From: JABAQJ01 sp046327745
GTDB lineage: Bacteria > Gemmatimonadota > Gemmatimonadetes > Gemmatimonadales > Gemmatimonadaceae
Assembly: GCA_046327745.1 (NCBI GenBank)
Contig: JAXLXV010000008.1
Location: 496,001-560,000, forward strand
Direction of reading: 5' to 3'
Length of the DNA stretch: 64,000 nucleotides
Shown here: in pieces, positions 35,100 to 42,882 of the stretch
Position numbering within the stretch: position 1 is the first letter of the stretch
Layout of the letters: the number at the start of each line of letters is the position of its first letter
Position numbers and translations under genes: made by a program
The notes under the pieces: model-generated
Told to the model about the DNA's origin: nothing
Database searches by the model: none
The model's input: the letters and a program-made list of their open reading frames with translations, nothing else

Positions 35100-36005
35100 T
35101 CAGGGGACTTCGAGAAACGCGGTGACGGACGCGAAAAACGCCTCCGGTGCCTCCCAGAACGGCATGTGACCGGCCTCAGGAATCAGCACCAAACGCGAAT
35201 TGGGCAAAACCGAGACCAGCTCGTGTGCAACGTCGGTCGGCAGCAGATCACGGGCTCCATGCATGACGAGTGTCTGTGTGGCGACGGCACTTACAAGAGT
35301 TGTCCAATCGTATCCCTCCCGTCGCAGCCGTGCCGCAATTGTGGCGCCGGTCACACTATCACTCCGCGGAGGCGAGAAAGTTCGACCGAACTCCCGATCG
35401 GCAAACCACGCCGGATAGAACGCTCTGGCATAGGCGGAATGGATGGCTGGATCGGCGACCACGAGCGTGTTGGGATCCAAGTGGCTCAGCACAGCACGGT
35501 CTGACGGCCCCAACCGTTCGAGCGCCGCGGCATGCAGGGGTGGTAGCCAGGTACTCCGCGGGCCTACCGCGTCTACCAAGACCAGCCGCCGCACGCCTCC
35601 CTGATCGCGCTCGGTACCGAGCATCGCAATCCCACCACCCCACGAGTGTCCAAGCACATCCCACGTTCGAAAGCCGAGCGCCACTCGCAGGGCGGCAAGG
35701 TCCCCAGCGTCGTGCTCGATGGATGCAGCGCGGATACCGGGTGGTGCTTGGGATTGGCCGCGACCACGCTGGTCATAGAGAATCAGTTGTCGCCGAGCGG
35801 CCAAGGGCGAGAGGGCGGGCCAGAGAAGCCGATGGTCAAAGAGTAGGCCGCCATTCACACAGACCAACGGTGGCTGGTCTGCCACTGGAGGCGTCTGAAA
35901 GACCGCGATGTCCAAGCCGCGTACCTTGACCGTCTGACGGTGGAGTCGCGGCGATGGCGGTAGGGAACGGCGGAAGGCGACGAATCGCTGGTACGCGGAC
36001 ACCAC
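35100..36005 (-). CDS. Alpha/beta hydrolase, proline iminopeptidase-like
   Basis: This 301-residue alpha/beta hydrolase has VCVNGGLLFDHRL (oxyanion region), LYDQRGRGQS, the nucleophile elbow GHSWGGGIA, the acid in HGARDLLPTD and the histidine in PEAGHMPFWE. The DQRGRGxS plus GHSWGG combination is common in proline iminopeptidases and related esterases. It starts with GTG (36005, or 36002). It lies 52 bases downstream of the ThiF-like gene on the same strand and just upstream of the matrixin gene. Confidence 0.82.
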   Translation of the reverse strand: MVSAYQRFVAFRRSLPPSPRLHRQTVKVRGLDIAVFQTPPVADQPPLVCVNGGLLFDHRLLWPALSPLAARRQLILYDQRGRGQSQAPPGIRAASIEHDAGDLAALRVALGFRTWDVLGHSWGGGIAMLGTERDQGGVRRLVLVDAVGPRSTWLPPLHAAALERLGPSDRAVLSHLDPNTLVVADPAIHSAYARAFYPAWFADREFGRTFSPPRSDSVTGATIAARLRREGYDWTTLVSAVATQTLVMHGARDLLPTDVAHELVSVLPNSRLVLIPEAGHMPFWEAPEAFFASVTAFLEVP

Positions 36006-36057
36006 GCGGGCGGTGAAAGTCTGGTGAGGCCGGTCCAGAGGCGCGTGGACGACGGGC

Positions 36058-37191
36058 CTAACGAGTCACTCGGCCCTCGAGCACTGCGTCGAGATCGACG
36101 GGACCCAAGAAAGGGGGAAGCTGGTCACCGAGCAAGAGGCGGCGCGCCACGTGGGCCACTTGGCCGGCGGCGAACCGAGCCTCGCCGGCCAGCTGCGGAT
36201 AGCCGCTGTGCGTGTCACCGATGCGCGGGAGCGTCCGTCGAGATCGTTCCGAGATGCCATCCCAACCGCCCACCCATTCCGTAAGGGCCCGCATGAACGC
36301 CGCGGGCGTCGGAAAGTGTTCTTTAGGCAGCGGACGCGTCGCGACCACTCCGTGGAACTCGGCGAGTTCGGGGGAGTGGGCGTAGGGCTCGACGCTCAGA
36401 AATCCGCGCTCGTCTGCCGCGTACACGACATTCAGCCTCCGCGCGCGAGCCGCCTGTCGCAGGTCAAACTTCACCGCGAGGCTGTCGCACTCTTCGACCA
36501 ACAAATCCAAGCCGTCGAGAAATGTCTCAATGGTGTTGTCTGCCACGCCTTGGGGCCACACGGTGACGCGAAGGAAGGGATCGATGCGCGCGATGCGACG
36601 GGCCACGATCGTGGTCTTGAGCACACCCAGTTCGTCGATACCCGCGTTCAGTCGATTGAGGTTGGAGAGGTCGAGGCGATCAAAGTCGGCAATGACCAAG
36701 TGACCACAGAGGTGCTCCTGAGCCAGCGTCACAGCGGCTTCGCCTCCGACAGACAGGCCGATCACGCCGACGGTTCGCGTGCGAAGGCTACGTTGCTCTT
36801 CCGCCGTGATCTTGTCGCGATTGCGATCGGTGATGAGATCGAAGTAATCGTCGGCGTCGAGGGTGTGGACTACCTGGGCCAGCCAGGGGAAGTAGACCCA
36901 CTGTCCGGGAAGTGGTTCGGCGGGTTGGCGAGGAGCGCTGACCCCGGCAACGAAGGACTGCCGCTGCGCGAGACTTCCCGATCCCGGAAAGCGGATGATG
37001 GCGAGGTCGGCCAACTGGCGTTCGAACGTATCGATGAGCTGCAGGTGGTGCGCGAGGCAGGCGGCGCGCAACGCGGGCATTTCACCGGACCGTACGGTGA
37101 ACACGTAGGGTTGCCAGCTCTCGTCAGGCGCAACCGTTGGGTGCACCAGTTGTTCCAGGAAAGACGCCAGGTCTTGCCGGTCGTTCGCCAT
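36058..37191 (-). CDS. Stand-alone E1/ThiF-like adenylating enzyme
   Basis: This 377-residue protein contains a ThiF/MoeB/E1-type Rossmann domain: TVGVIGLSVGGEAAV (ATP loop), VIADFDRLDLSNLNRLNAG (the DxDxxxxSNLNR signature), VARRIARIDPF and DLLVEECDSLAVKFDLRQAA. The first 130 residues form an extra domain with FPWLAQVVHTLDADDYFDLITDRNRDKI just before it. No CxxC zinc sites are visible. It resembles mycobacterial Rv1355c-type proteins. It is 8 bases after the MarR-GNAT gene. No ubiquitin-like protein, E2 or JAB protease is encoded nearby. The stop codon is in a motif copy. Confidence 0.78.
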   Translation of the reverse strand: MANDRQDLASFLEQLVHPTVAPDESWQPYVFTVRSGEMPALRAACLAHHLQLIDTFERQLADLAIIRFPGSGSLAQRQSFVAGVSAPRQPAEPLPGQWVYFPWLAQVVHTLDADDYFDLITDRNRDKITAEEQRSLRTRTVGVIGLSVGGEAAVTLAQEHLCGHLVIADFDRLDLSNLNRLNAGIDELGVLKTTIVARRIARIDPFLRVTVWPQGVADNTIETFLDGLDLLVEECDSLAVKFDLRQAARARRLNVVYAADERGFLSVEPYAHSPELAEFHGVVATRPLPKEHFPTPAAFMRALTEWVGGWDGISERSRRTLPRIGDTHSGYPQLAGEARFAAGQVAHVARRLLLGDQLPPFLGPVDLDAVLEGRVTR

Positions 37192-37199
37192 GGAAGTGA

Positions 37200-38156
37200 T
37201 CACAAGGAAAGCTCCCATGTTTGTCCCACGAGATCCGCGCCGAAACTTTGGTGCGGCTCTTCGTGAACGAGCTGGAAGCCGCGTTGTTCGTAGATGCGCC
37301 GCGCGGCGTGGAGGATGCTGTTGGTCCACAAGCTCATCGTGTGATAGCCACACCCACGGGCGAAACGCATGCACTCGTCGACCAGCCGTTGGCCGATCCC
37401 AAGACCACGCGCCGACGGCTCGACCAACAGCAGACGCAGCTTGCAGACGCCGTCGCGTTCGGGATGCCTCACGAGGAAGACCGAACCCACGTTGTGCCCC
37501 TGATGCTCGGCGATCCAGCATCGCTCGCGGCGCTCGTCGAAGTTTTTGCGGAAATCGGCGACGATGCCAGCCACCAGCGCCTCGAAGCGGTTGTCCCAAC
37601 CGTACTCCTGCCAATACAACGCCCCGTGTCGCTGAACGACCCAACCCAGGTCACCAGGTTCCGGCGAGCGCAGCAGAAAGGAGGTGTCGCGCGGTGCCGA
37701 CGCATCGGTGCTGGCGATCAATTGTTGCGCCATTCCCAGGGCGTCCAGCAGCTGCAACCTGCGCTGCGGAGTGAGTGGTTCCAACATCCCCGACACGGCG
37801 TGCACCGCGCGCCGTTCAAGATCAGCGGCGGCTGAAGCGCCTTGGGAGGTCAGTCGCAGATGTGCACGTCGGGCATCCGCGGGTGACGTCGTGCGTTGCA
37901 CCAGGCCGGCGCGAATCAGCTTCGCCACAATCCGGGAGACGTAGCCGCCGTCCAAGGCGAGTTCGCGCCGCAAGTCCGAGACGGTGGGGTCCGATCGGTG
38001 GGCGAGTTCGTAGATCACGCGGACCTCGGGGAGCGGAAAATCGCTCCCCAGGTGTCCGCGTTCCAAGGCGCCGACCCACCGCGTGTAGAAGCGGTTGAAT
38101 CGGCGCACCGCCTCCACTTCGTGTTGGGTTGGGGGGCGGAGACTGGTCGAGGTCAT
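37200..38156 (-). CDS. MarR-GNAT fusion: regulator and N-acetyltransferase
   Basis: This 318-residue protein joins two domains. Residues 1-150 are a MarR winged helix (LPEVRVIYELAHRSDPTVSDLRRELALDGGYVSRIVAKLIRAGLVQR). Residues 165-318 are a GNAT domain with the acetyl-CoA loop LVEPSARGLGIGQRLVDECM and ILHAARRIYEQRGFQ. The fusion is common in bacteria and couples sensing to an acetyltransferase of unknown target. It is the first gene of an apparent operon with the E1-like enzyme. A palindrome 34-47 bases upstream is a likely operator. Confidence 0.88.
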   Translation of the reverse strand: MTSTSLRPPTQHEVEAVRRFNRFYTRWVGALERGHLGSDFPLPEVRVIYELAHRSDPTVSDLRRELALDGGYVSRIVAKLIRAGLVQRTTSPADARRAHLRLTSQGASAAADLERRAVHAVSGMLEPLTPQRRLQLLDALGMAQQLIASTDASAPRDTSFLLRSPEPGDLGWVVQRHGALYWQEYGWDNRFEALVAGIVADFRKNFDERRERCWIAEHQGHNVGSVFLVRHPERDGVCKLRLLLVEPSARGLGIGQRLVDECMRFARGCGYHTMSLWTNSILHAARRIYEQRGFQLVHEEPHQSFGADLVGQTWELSL

Positions 38157-38189
38157 GCGAGCACCGAGCCGAGAGATATTAGCCAAAGT

Positions 38190-38203
38190 CACATAATTAC
38201 GTG
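38190..38203. promoter_or_regulatory. Candidate MarR operator
   Basis: CACATAATTACGTG matches its own complement at 12 of 14 positions with a TAATTA core, in an AT-rich patch 34 bases upstream of the MarR-GNAT start. It also lies in the region shared with the divergent monooxygenase gene. TTAGC and GCTAA flank it at 38179-38183 and 38203-38207. Confidence 0.5.
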
Positions 38204-38335
38204 CTAAAGGCAAGTATCTGCTGTGATCCTAGGCCACCCTCTACTGCGAGCGCCTGCTAGGTAGCTTTGCTGCCGTCGCACGATGCGGTCGGTCTCAACC
38301 GGCGCCGGCAAAACTTTCGAGCCTGAGGACGTGTC

Positions 38336-39427
38336 GTGGAGCTTGGCCTCTATTCGTTTGCTGAGATCGGAGCGGGTCCCGGGAGCGCGGGACAGCGTTC
38401 CGAGCAGCGGCTGAAAGATCTGCTGGAGGAGATCGAGTTGGCCGATCAGGTCGGCCTGGACGTCTTCGGAGTCGGGGAGCATCACCGGCCGGACTACGTG
38501 GTATCGACGCCGGCGGTGGTCCTGGCGGCGGCTGCGGCGCGGACGACGCGCATTCGCCTGACGAGCGCGGTGACCGTATTGTCGTCGGATGATCCCGTGC
38601 GCGTCTTCCAAGAATTCTCCACCGTTGACCTGATTTCGCACGGACGCGCGGAGATCATGGCTGGGCGCGGGTCGTTCATCGAATCGTTTCCGTTGTTTGG
38701 CTACCGGTTGGATGACTACGACGAGCTTTTCGAGGAGAAGCTCGATCTACTGTTGCAGCTGTTACGGCAAGACCGTGTGACTTGGGCAGGATCCCACCGG
38801 GCGCCGTTGCGCGAACAGCCAGTCTATCCGCGTCCACTGCAGGACCCCATCCCGCTCTGGATAGCGGTTGGAGGCACTCCGCAATCCGTCATGCGCGCTG
38901 GGCGGCTGGGACTGCCTCTGGCCATTGCGATCATCGGTGGCGCTCCGGCCCGATTTGGCTCCTTCGCCGAGCTGTATCGGCAGGAGTATCAGGGGGCCGG
39001 CCACGACGCGTCTCAGCTGCAACTCAGCATCAATTCGCACGGACTGATTGCCGACAACTCGCAAGATGCTGCGGCGATCGCCTTTCCGCCGTTCTTCGAG
39101 GTGATGTCCCGGATTGGCCGCGAACGTGGGTGGCCGCCCCCGACGCGCCGCCAATTCGACGCCGAGTGCGCTCCGCATGGGGCGCTGTTAGTCGGAAGCC
39201 CGCAACAGGTCATCGACAAGCTGCTGTACGAGCACTCGATCTTTGGATTTACGCGCTTCCTGATTCAGTTCAGCGTCGGTCCGGTGCCGCACGCGGCGGT
39301 CATGCGCTCAATCGAGTTGTTCGGCACTCAGGTGGCGCCAGCGATCCGGAGCGCCCTAGGCGCCCAAACCTCCGGAACCCGCGGTCAGCCACCGGGAACC
39401 GACGCGACGACGCGCGATATCCGGTAG
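38336..39427 (+). CDS. LLM-class flavin-dependent monooxygenase
   Basis: This 363-residue luciferase-like protein starts with GTG at 38336 after GAGGA. It carries ELGLYSFAEIG, GVGEHHRPDYVVSTPAVVLAAAAARTTRIRL and IMAGRGSFIESFPLFGY, the bacterial luciferase-family pattern for reduced flavin binding. The type is FMNH2-dependent, so a flavin reductase from elsewhere is needed. The substrate is unknown. It diverges from the MarR-GNAT gene and may be controlled by it. Confidence 0.85.
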   Translation: MELGLYSFAEIGAGPGSAGQRSEQRLKDLLEEIELADQVGLDVFGVGEHHRPDYVVSTPAVVLAAAAARTTRIRLTSAVTVLSSDDPVRVFQEFSTVDLISHGRAEIMAGRGSFIESFPLFGYRLDDYDELFEEKLDLLLQLLRQDRVTWAGSHRAPLREQPVYPRPLQDPIPLWIAVGGTPQSVMRAGRLGLPLAIAIIGGAPARFGSFAELYRQEYQGAGHDASQLQLSINSHGLIADNSQDAAAIAFPPFFEVMSRIGRERGWPPPTRRQFDAECAPHGALLVGSPQQVIDKLLYEHSIFGFTRFLIQFSVGPVPHAAVMRSIELFGTQVAPAIRSALGAQTSGTRGQPPGTDATTRDIR

Positions 39428-39462
39428 GTGCGACGGTCGCCAAACGACTATCGACGCTGTCG

Positions 39463-41499
39463 CTACGCACTGTCGCGCGGCTGACCGTCGGTTGCAACAT
39501 CGGTCGGTGACGTGTCGGCCGCATCGGCCTCAGGGGCGGCCTTCACATCGCTGGCCAGTGACGCCGCACTGCGGCGGAGGTACAAGATCGAAAGCGGCGG
39601 CAATGTCAGACGCACCGAATGCGGTCGACCGTGCATCGACACCGACTCCGCCTCCACTCCGCCATAGTTGCCCCAGCCGGACCCACCGTACTGGGACGCG
39701 TCGCTGTTCAGGACCTCCTCCCACCGTCCTCCCTCGGGCGCTCCGATGCGGAAATCGCGCCGGGGAACCGGCGTGAAGTTGCAGACGACGAGGACGGGAT
39801 CGCGTCGGTTCGGTCCAAACCGCAGAAACGACACCACACTCTCGTCTGCGTCGTTGCAGTCGACCCATTCAAATCCATCCGGCACAAAGTCCTGGGCATG
39901 CAGCGCGGGAACCTCGCGGTACGCGCGATTCAGGTCCGCGACCCAACGCTGAATGCCGGCATGCTCCGGCATCTGCAACAGGTGCCAGTCCAGACTGCTG
40001 TCGTGGTTCCATTCTCGGTACTGCCCGAACTCAGCGCCCATGAACAGCAGCTTCTTGCCGGACTGTGCCCACTGATAGCCGAGCACGAGGCGTAGGTTGG
40101 CCCGGCGCTGCCAGCGATCACCGGACATCTTGTTGATCATCGATCCCTTGCCGTGCACGACTTCGTCGTGAGAGAAGGGGAGGACGTAATTCTCGGAGAA
40201 GGCATACATCATCCGGAACGTCACCTTCTGATGATCGTACTTTCGGAAGAGGGGATCCTGCGCGAAGTACTTGAGCGTGTCGTGCATCCAGCCCATGTCC
40301 CACTTCATGCCGAACCCCAGACCTCCGACGTACACGGGCCGTGTCACCATGGGCCAAGCGGTCGAGTCCTCAGCGATCGTCTCAGTGTCCGGGTGATCGC
40401 GGTAGACGCTCTCGTTCAGCCGGCGGATGAAGTCGATGGCTTCCAAGTTCTCGGCGCCGCCGAACTTGTTGGGAATCCACTCGCCGGCCTTCCGCGAGAA
40501 GTCCAGGTGCAACATCGACGCGACCGCGTCCACGCGCAGGCCGTCGGCGTGATATTCCTCCAACCAGAACAGCGCATTGCTGCGGAGGAAGTTCTGCACC
40601 TCAAACCGGCCGTAGTTGAAGATGTAGCTGTCCCAGTCTGGCTGGTGTCCCTTCCGCGGGTCGGCATGCTCGTACAGATGCGTGCCGTCGAAATAGGAAA
40701 GTCCGTGGGCATCCGTCGGATAGTGCGACGGGACCCAGTCGAGCAGCACCCCGATGCCTCGCTGGTGCAGTAGGTCCACGAAATACTTGAAATCTTGTGG
40801 CGTGCCGTAGCGACTGGATGGCGCGAAATATCCCGTGATCTGGTATCCCCACGAGCCGTAAAACGGGTGCTCCATGACGGGGAGCAACTCCACGTGCGTG
40901 AATCCCAGCGCTTCCACGTAGTCGGCGAGCCGCGGCGCGAGTTCACGATAGGTCAGAAAGCGATTGCCTTCCTCAGGGACGCGCATCCACGAGCCCAGGT
41001 GCACCTCATAGATGGACATTGGTTGGTTCAGCGCGCGGCGCGCCGCTCGTTGCTGCAACCACTCGCTGTCTCCCCACGTGTAGTCGAGGTTCCAAACAAT
41101 CGACGCCGTTTCCGGAGCCGTCTGTTGGAAGAAGCCGTAGGGATCGGCCTTGTCCACGCGGTAGCCCCCTGTTCGGCCAACCACGAAGAACTTGTAGTGC
41201 GCGCCGTGACCGACGCCGGGCAGAAAGATCTCCCAGATGCCTGATTGGCCGTGCAGCCGCATCGGATGCCGATGCTTGCTCCAGCTGTTGAACTCACCCA
41301 TGAGCGCTACGCTTGCCGCGTTAGGCGCCCAGACGGCGAAGTACGTGCCGGCGACGCCGTCCGCCACATGGGGATGGGCGCCCAGCACGCGGTAGGCTCG
41401 GTCGAGCGTCCCTTCGTTGAAGAGATGCAGGACGTTGGGATCCAGCAGGGTGACGTCGTATCGAGCGTCACCTAGAGCGGAGTGGCCGGAAGCAGGCAT
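39463..41499 (-). CDS. glgB: 1,4-alpha-glucan branching enzyme
   Basis: GlgB makes alpha-1,6 branches in glycogen. The 678-residue protein has an N-terminal CBM48 domain (GTYFAVWAPNAASVALMGEFNSWSKHRHPMRL) and a GH13 barrel with the catalytic nucleophile in DGLRVDAVASML, the acid in ETIAEDSTAWP and the stabilising aspartate in PFSHDEVVHGKGS. The C-terminal all-beta domain is complete. The ATG at 41499 gives the usual length; an in-frame start at 41586 would overlap the queG end. No other glycogen genes are in this window. Confidence 0.93.
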   Translation of the reverse strand: MPASGHSALGDARYDVTLLDPNVLHLFNEGTLDRAYRVLGAHPHVADGVAGTYFAVWAPNAASVALMGEFNSWSKHRHPMRLHGQSGIWEIFLPGVGHGAHYKFFVVGRTGGYRVDKADPYGFFQQTAPETASIVWNLDYTWGDSEWLQQRAARRALNQPMSIYEVHLGSWMRVPEEGNRFLTYRELAPRLADYVEALGFTHVELLPVMEHPFYGSWGYQITGYFAPSSRYGTPQDFKYFVDLLHQRGIGVLLDWVPSHYPTDAHGLSYFDGTHLYEHADPRKGHQPDWDSYIFNYGRFEVQNFLRSNALFWLEEYHADGLRVDAVASMLHLDFSRKAGEWIPNKFGGAENLEAIDFIRRLNESVYRDHPDTETIAEDSTAWPMVTRPVYVGGLGFGMKWDMGWMHDTLKYFAQDPLFRKYDHQKVTFRMMYAFSENYVLPFSHDEVVHGKGSMINKMSGDRWQRRANLRLVLGYQWAQSGKKLLFMGAEFGQYREWNHDSSLDWHLLQMPEHAGIQRWVADLNRAYREVPALHAQDFVPDGFEWVDCNDADESVVSFLRFGPNRRDPVLVVCNFTPVPRRDFRIGAPEGGRWEEVLNSDASQYGGSGWGNYGGVEAESVSMHGRPHSVRLTLPPLSILYLRRSAASLASDVKAAPEADAADTSPTDVATDGQPRDSA

Positions 41500-41586
41500 G
41501 GGTGCGTGCTGAGATTCTGTGTCCAGGACCCGTGAACGTACGGCACGCTGTTGCATCCTCGCCAGCGCTGCGTGCGGCCGATCCAA

Positions 41587-42639
41587 CTATTCAGGCGGGT
41601 GCAATCGATTCCGGGCCCACGTAGCGTGCTCACGAACGAGCGCATGTTCGTCGTGCTGCGCCCGATCGAGAGCCGGCTCATCGCTGCCGCGCGCGCGATT
41701 GCCGATGGCGACCGCAGCGTTGCGGGCCAGGCCCTCGCGGTGCGCGCGCTGCATCGCGGACCCTTGGGTCCGCCGCGCATAGTCCACGCGTACGTCGTCG
41801 AGGAACTGCGCCGGATCTACGACCACATTCTCCGGTCGCGGTGCAAGTTCGGTGACCGTTGGCTCCGAGCTGAACTTGACGTTCCAGGGACAGACGTCCT
41901 GGCAGATATCGCAGCCATACAGAAGTTCGCCGATGGCCGGACGAAGTGGCTCGGGGATGGCGCCGCGCTGTTCGATGGTCAGGTACGACACGCACAGTCG
42001 TGCGTCGAGTTCACGCGGCGCGACGATCGCGCCGGTGGGGCACGCGTCAATGCATCGCGTACAGGTACCACAGTGATCGGCGTCGAAGGGCTGGTCTGGC
42101 GGCAGCTCCAACGAAACGAACAGCGAGCCCAGAAAAAAGAACGAGCCCGTGCGAGGGTGAATGAGATTGGTGTTCTTGCCAACCCACCCAAGGCCGGCCT
42201 GATGGCCAAGGTCACGTTCGAGGATCGGCGCGGTGTCCACATACGGGCGCGCCGAGATGGAGTGTCCCACTTCGCCTTCCAGCCACCGTTGGAGCTCACG
42301 CAGCCGCTGCCGAATCACGTGATGGTAGTCGTCGCCTCGTGCATAGCGGGCAATCGGACCTGGCGGTTGGCGCCCCCCATAATTCATGGCGACTACAATG
42401 GCCGACGTGGCACCGGGATGCACCAGGCGCTGATCGTGACGCTGCTCCTGGTACGCGGCCATATACGCCATCTGACCGGCGCGGCCTAACGACAACCACT
42501 TCTGGTACTCCGGATATGAGCGGGCCTCACCCAGGGCGGCGATCCCGCACAGATCAAAGCCGAGGGCGTAGGCCTGCGACTTGATGCGACCGGCCAGCGC
42601 CGCGGACGCCTCCGCGTTCAGTCCTGGCTGGTTACCCAC
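41587..42639 (-). CDS. queG: Epoxyqueuosine reductase
   Basis: QueG reduces epoxyqueuosine to queuosine in tRNA using cobalamin and two 4Fe-4S clusters. The 350-residue protein shows GFDLCGIA at the N-terminus, the ferredoxin-like motifs CGTCTRCIDACPTGAI and CDICQDVCPWN, and PYVDTAPILERDLGHQAGLGWVGKNTN with the catalytic aspartate region. The GTG at 42639 gives the typical N-terminus; the longer frame from 42711 adds unlikely sequence. It slightly overlaps the small gene upstream. Confidence 0.92.
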   Translation of the reverse strand: MGNQPGLNAEASAALAGRIKSQAYALGFDLCGIAALGEARSYPEYQKWLSLGRAGQMAYMAAYQEQRHDQRLVHPGATSAIVVAMNYGGRQPPGPIARYARGDDYHHVIRQRLRELQRWLEGEVGHSISARPYVDTAPILERDLGHQAGLGWVGKNTNLIHPRTGSFFFLGSLFVSLELPPDQPFDADHCGTCTRCIDACPTGAIVAPRELDARLCVSYLTIEQRGAIPEPLRPAIGELLYGCDICQDVCPWNVKFSSEPTVTELAPRPENVVVDPAQFLDDVRVDYARRTQGSAMQRAHREGLARNAAVAIGNRARGSDEPALDRAQHDEHALVREHATWARNRLHPPE

Positions 42640-42866
42640 CGGGCATAACGGATCACGTCTTCTGCTGGAGGCAGCGCGTCCTGCGATCCATACGCGGTGT
42701 GCATCCGCCACCGCACGTACTCGCGGTCAGGAAGCGGCAGGAAGGGTGGGCGACGATACCAGTGCCGGGCGCGAAAACGCCACGAGACGCGCAGCAGATC
42801 GCGGGCGAGCGTTGGGTGCACGATCGCTCGGCCCAACAAAGTGAGGAAGAGACTGGCCCACGACAT
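42618..42866 (-). CDS. Small conserved-looking protein, 82 aa
   Basis: This small protein starts at the ATG at 42866 (MSWASLFLTLLGRAIVHPTL) with a short hydrophobic N-terminus. It continues with WRFRARHWYRRPPFLPLPDREYVRWRMHTAYGS, a Trp/Arg/Pro-rich stretch that looks conserved rather than random. I recognise no family. It sits between the LTA-synthase-like gene (16 bases upstream) and queG (overlapping) on the same strand, which suggests translation in a common unit. A function cannot be assigned. Confidence 0.6.
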   Translation of the reverse strand: MSWASLFLTLLGRAIVHPTLARDLLRVSWRFRARHWYRRPPFLPLPDREYVRWRMHTAYGSQDALPPAEDVIRYARWVTSQD

Positions 42867-42882
42867 GAGTGGAATATGGGCG

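Noticed and set aside
37192..37644. Extension of the ThiF-like frame upstream of 37191
   Set aside because: It lies inside the MarR-GNAT gene in another frame; the ATG at 37191 fits the spacing.
36058..38156. Anti-phage ubiquitin-like system (Bil or type II CBASS)
   Set aside because: Only an E1-like protein is present; no E2, Ubl, JAB, nucleotidyltransferase or effector gene is adjacent.
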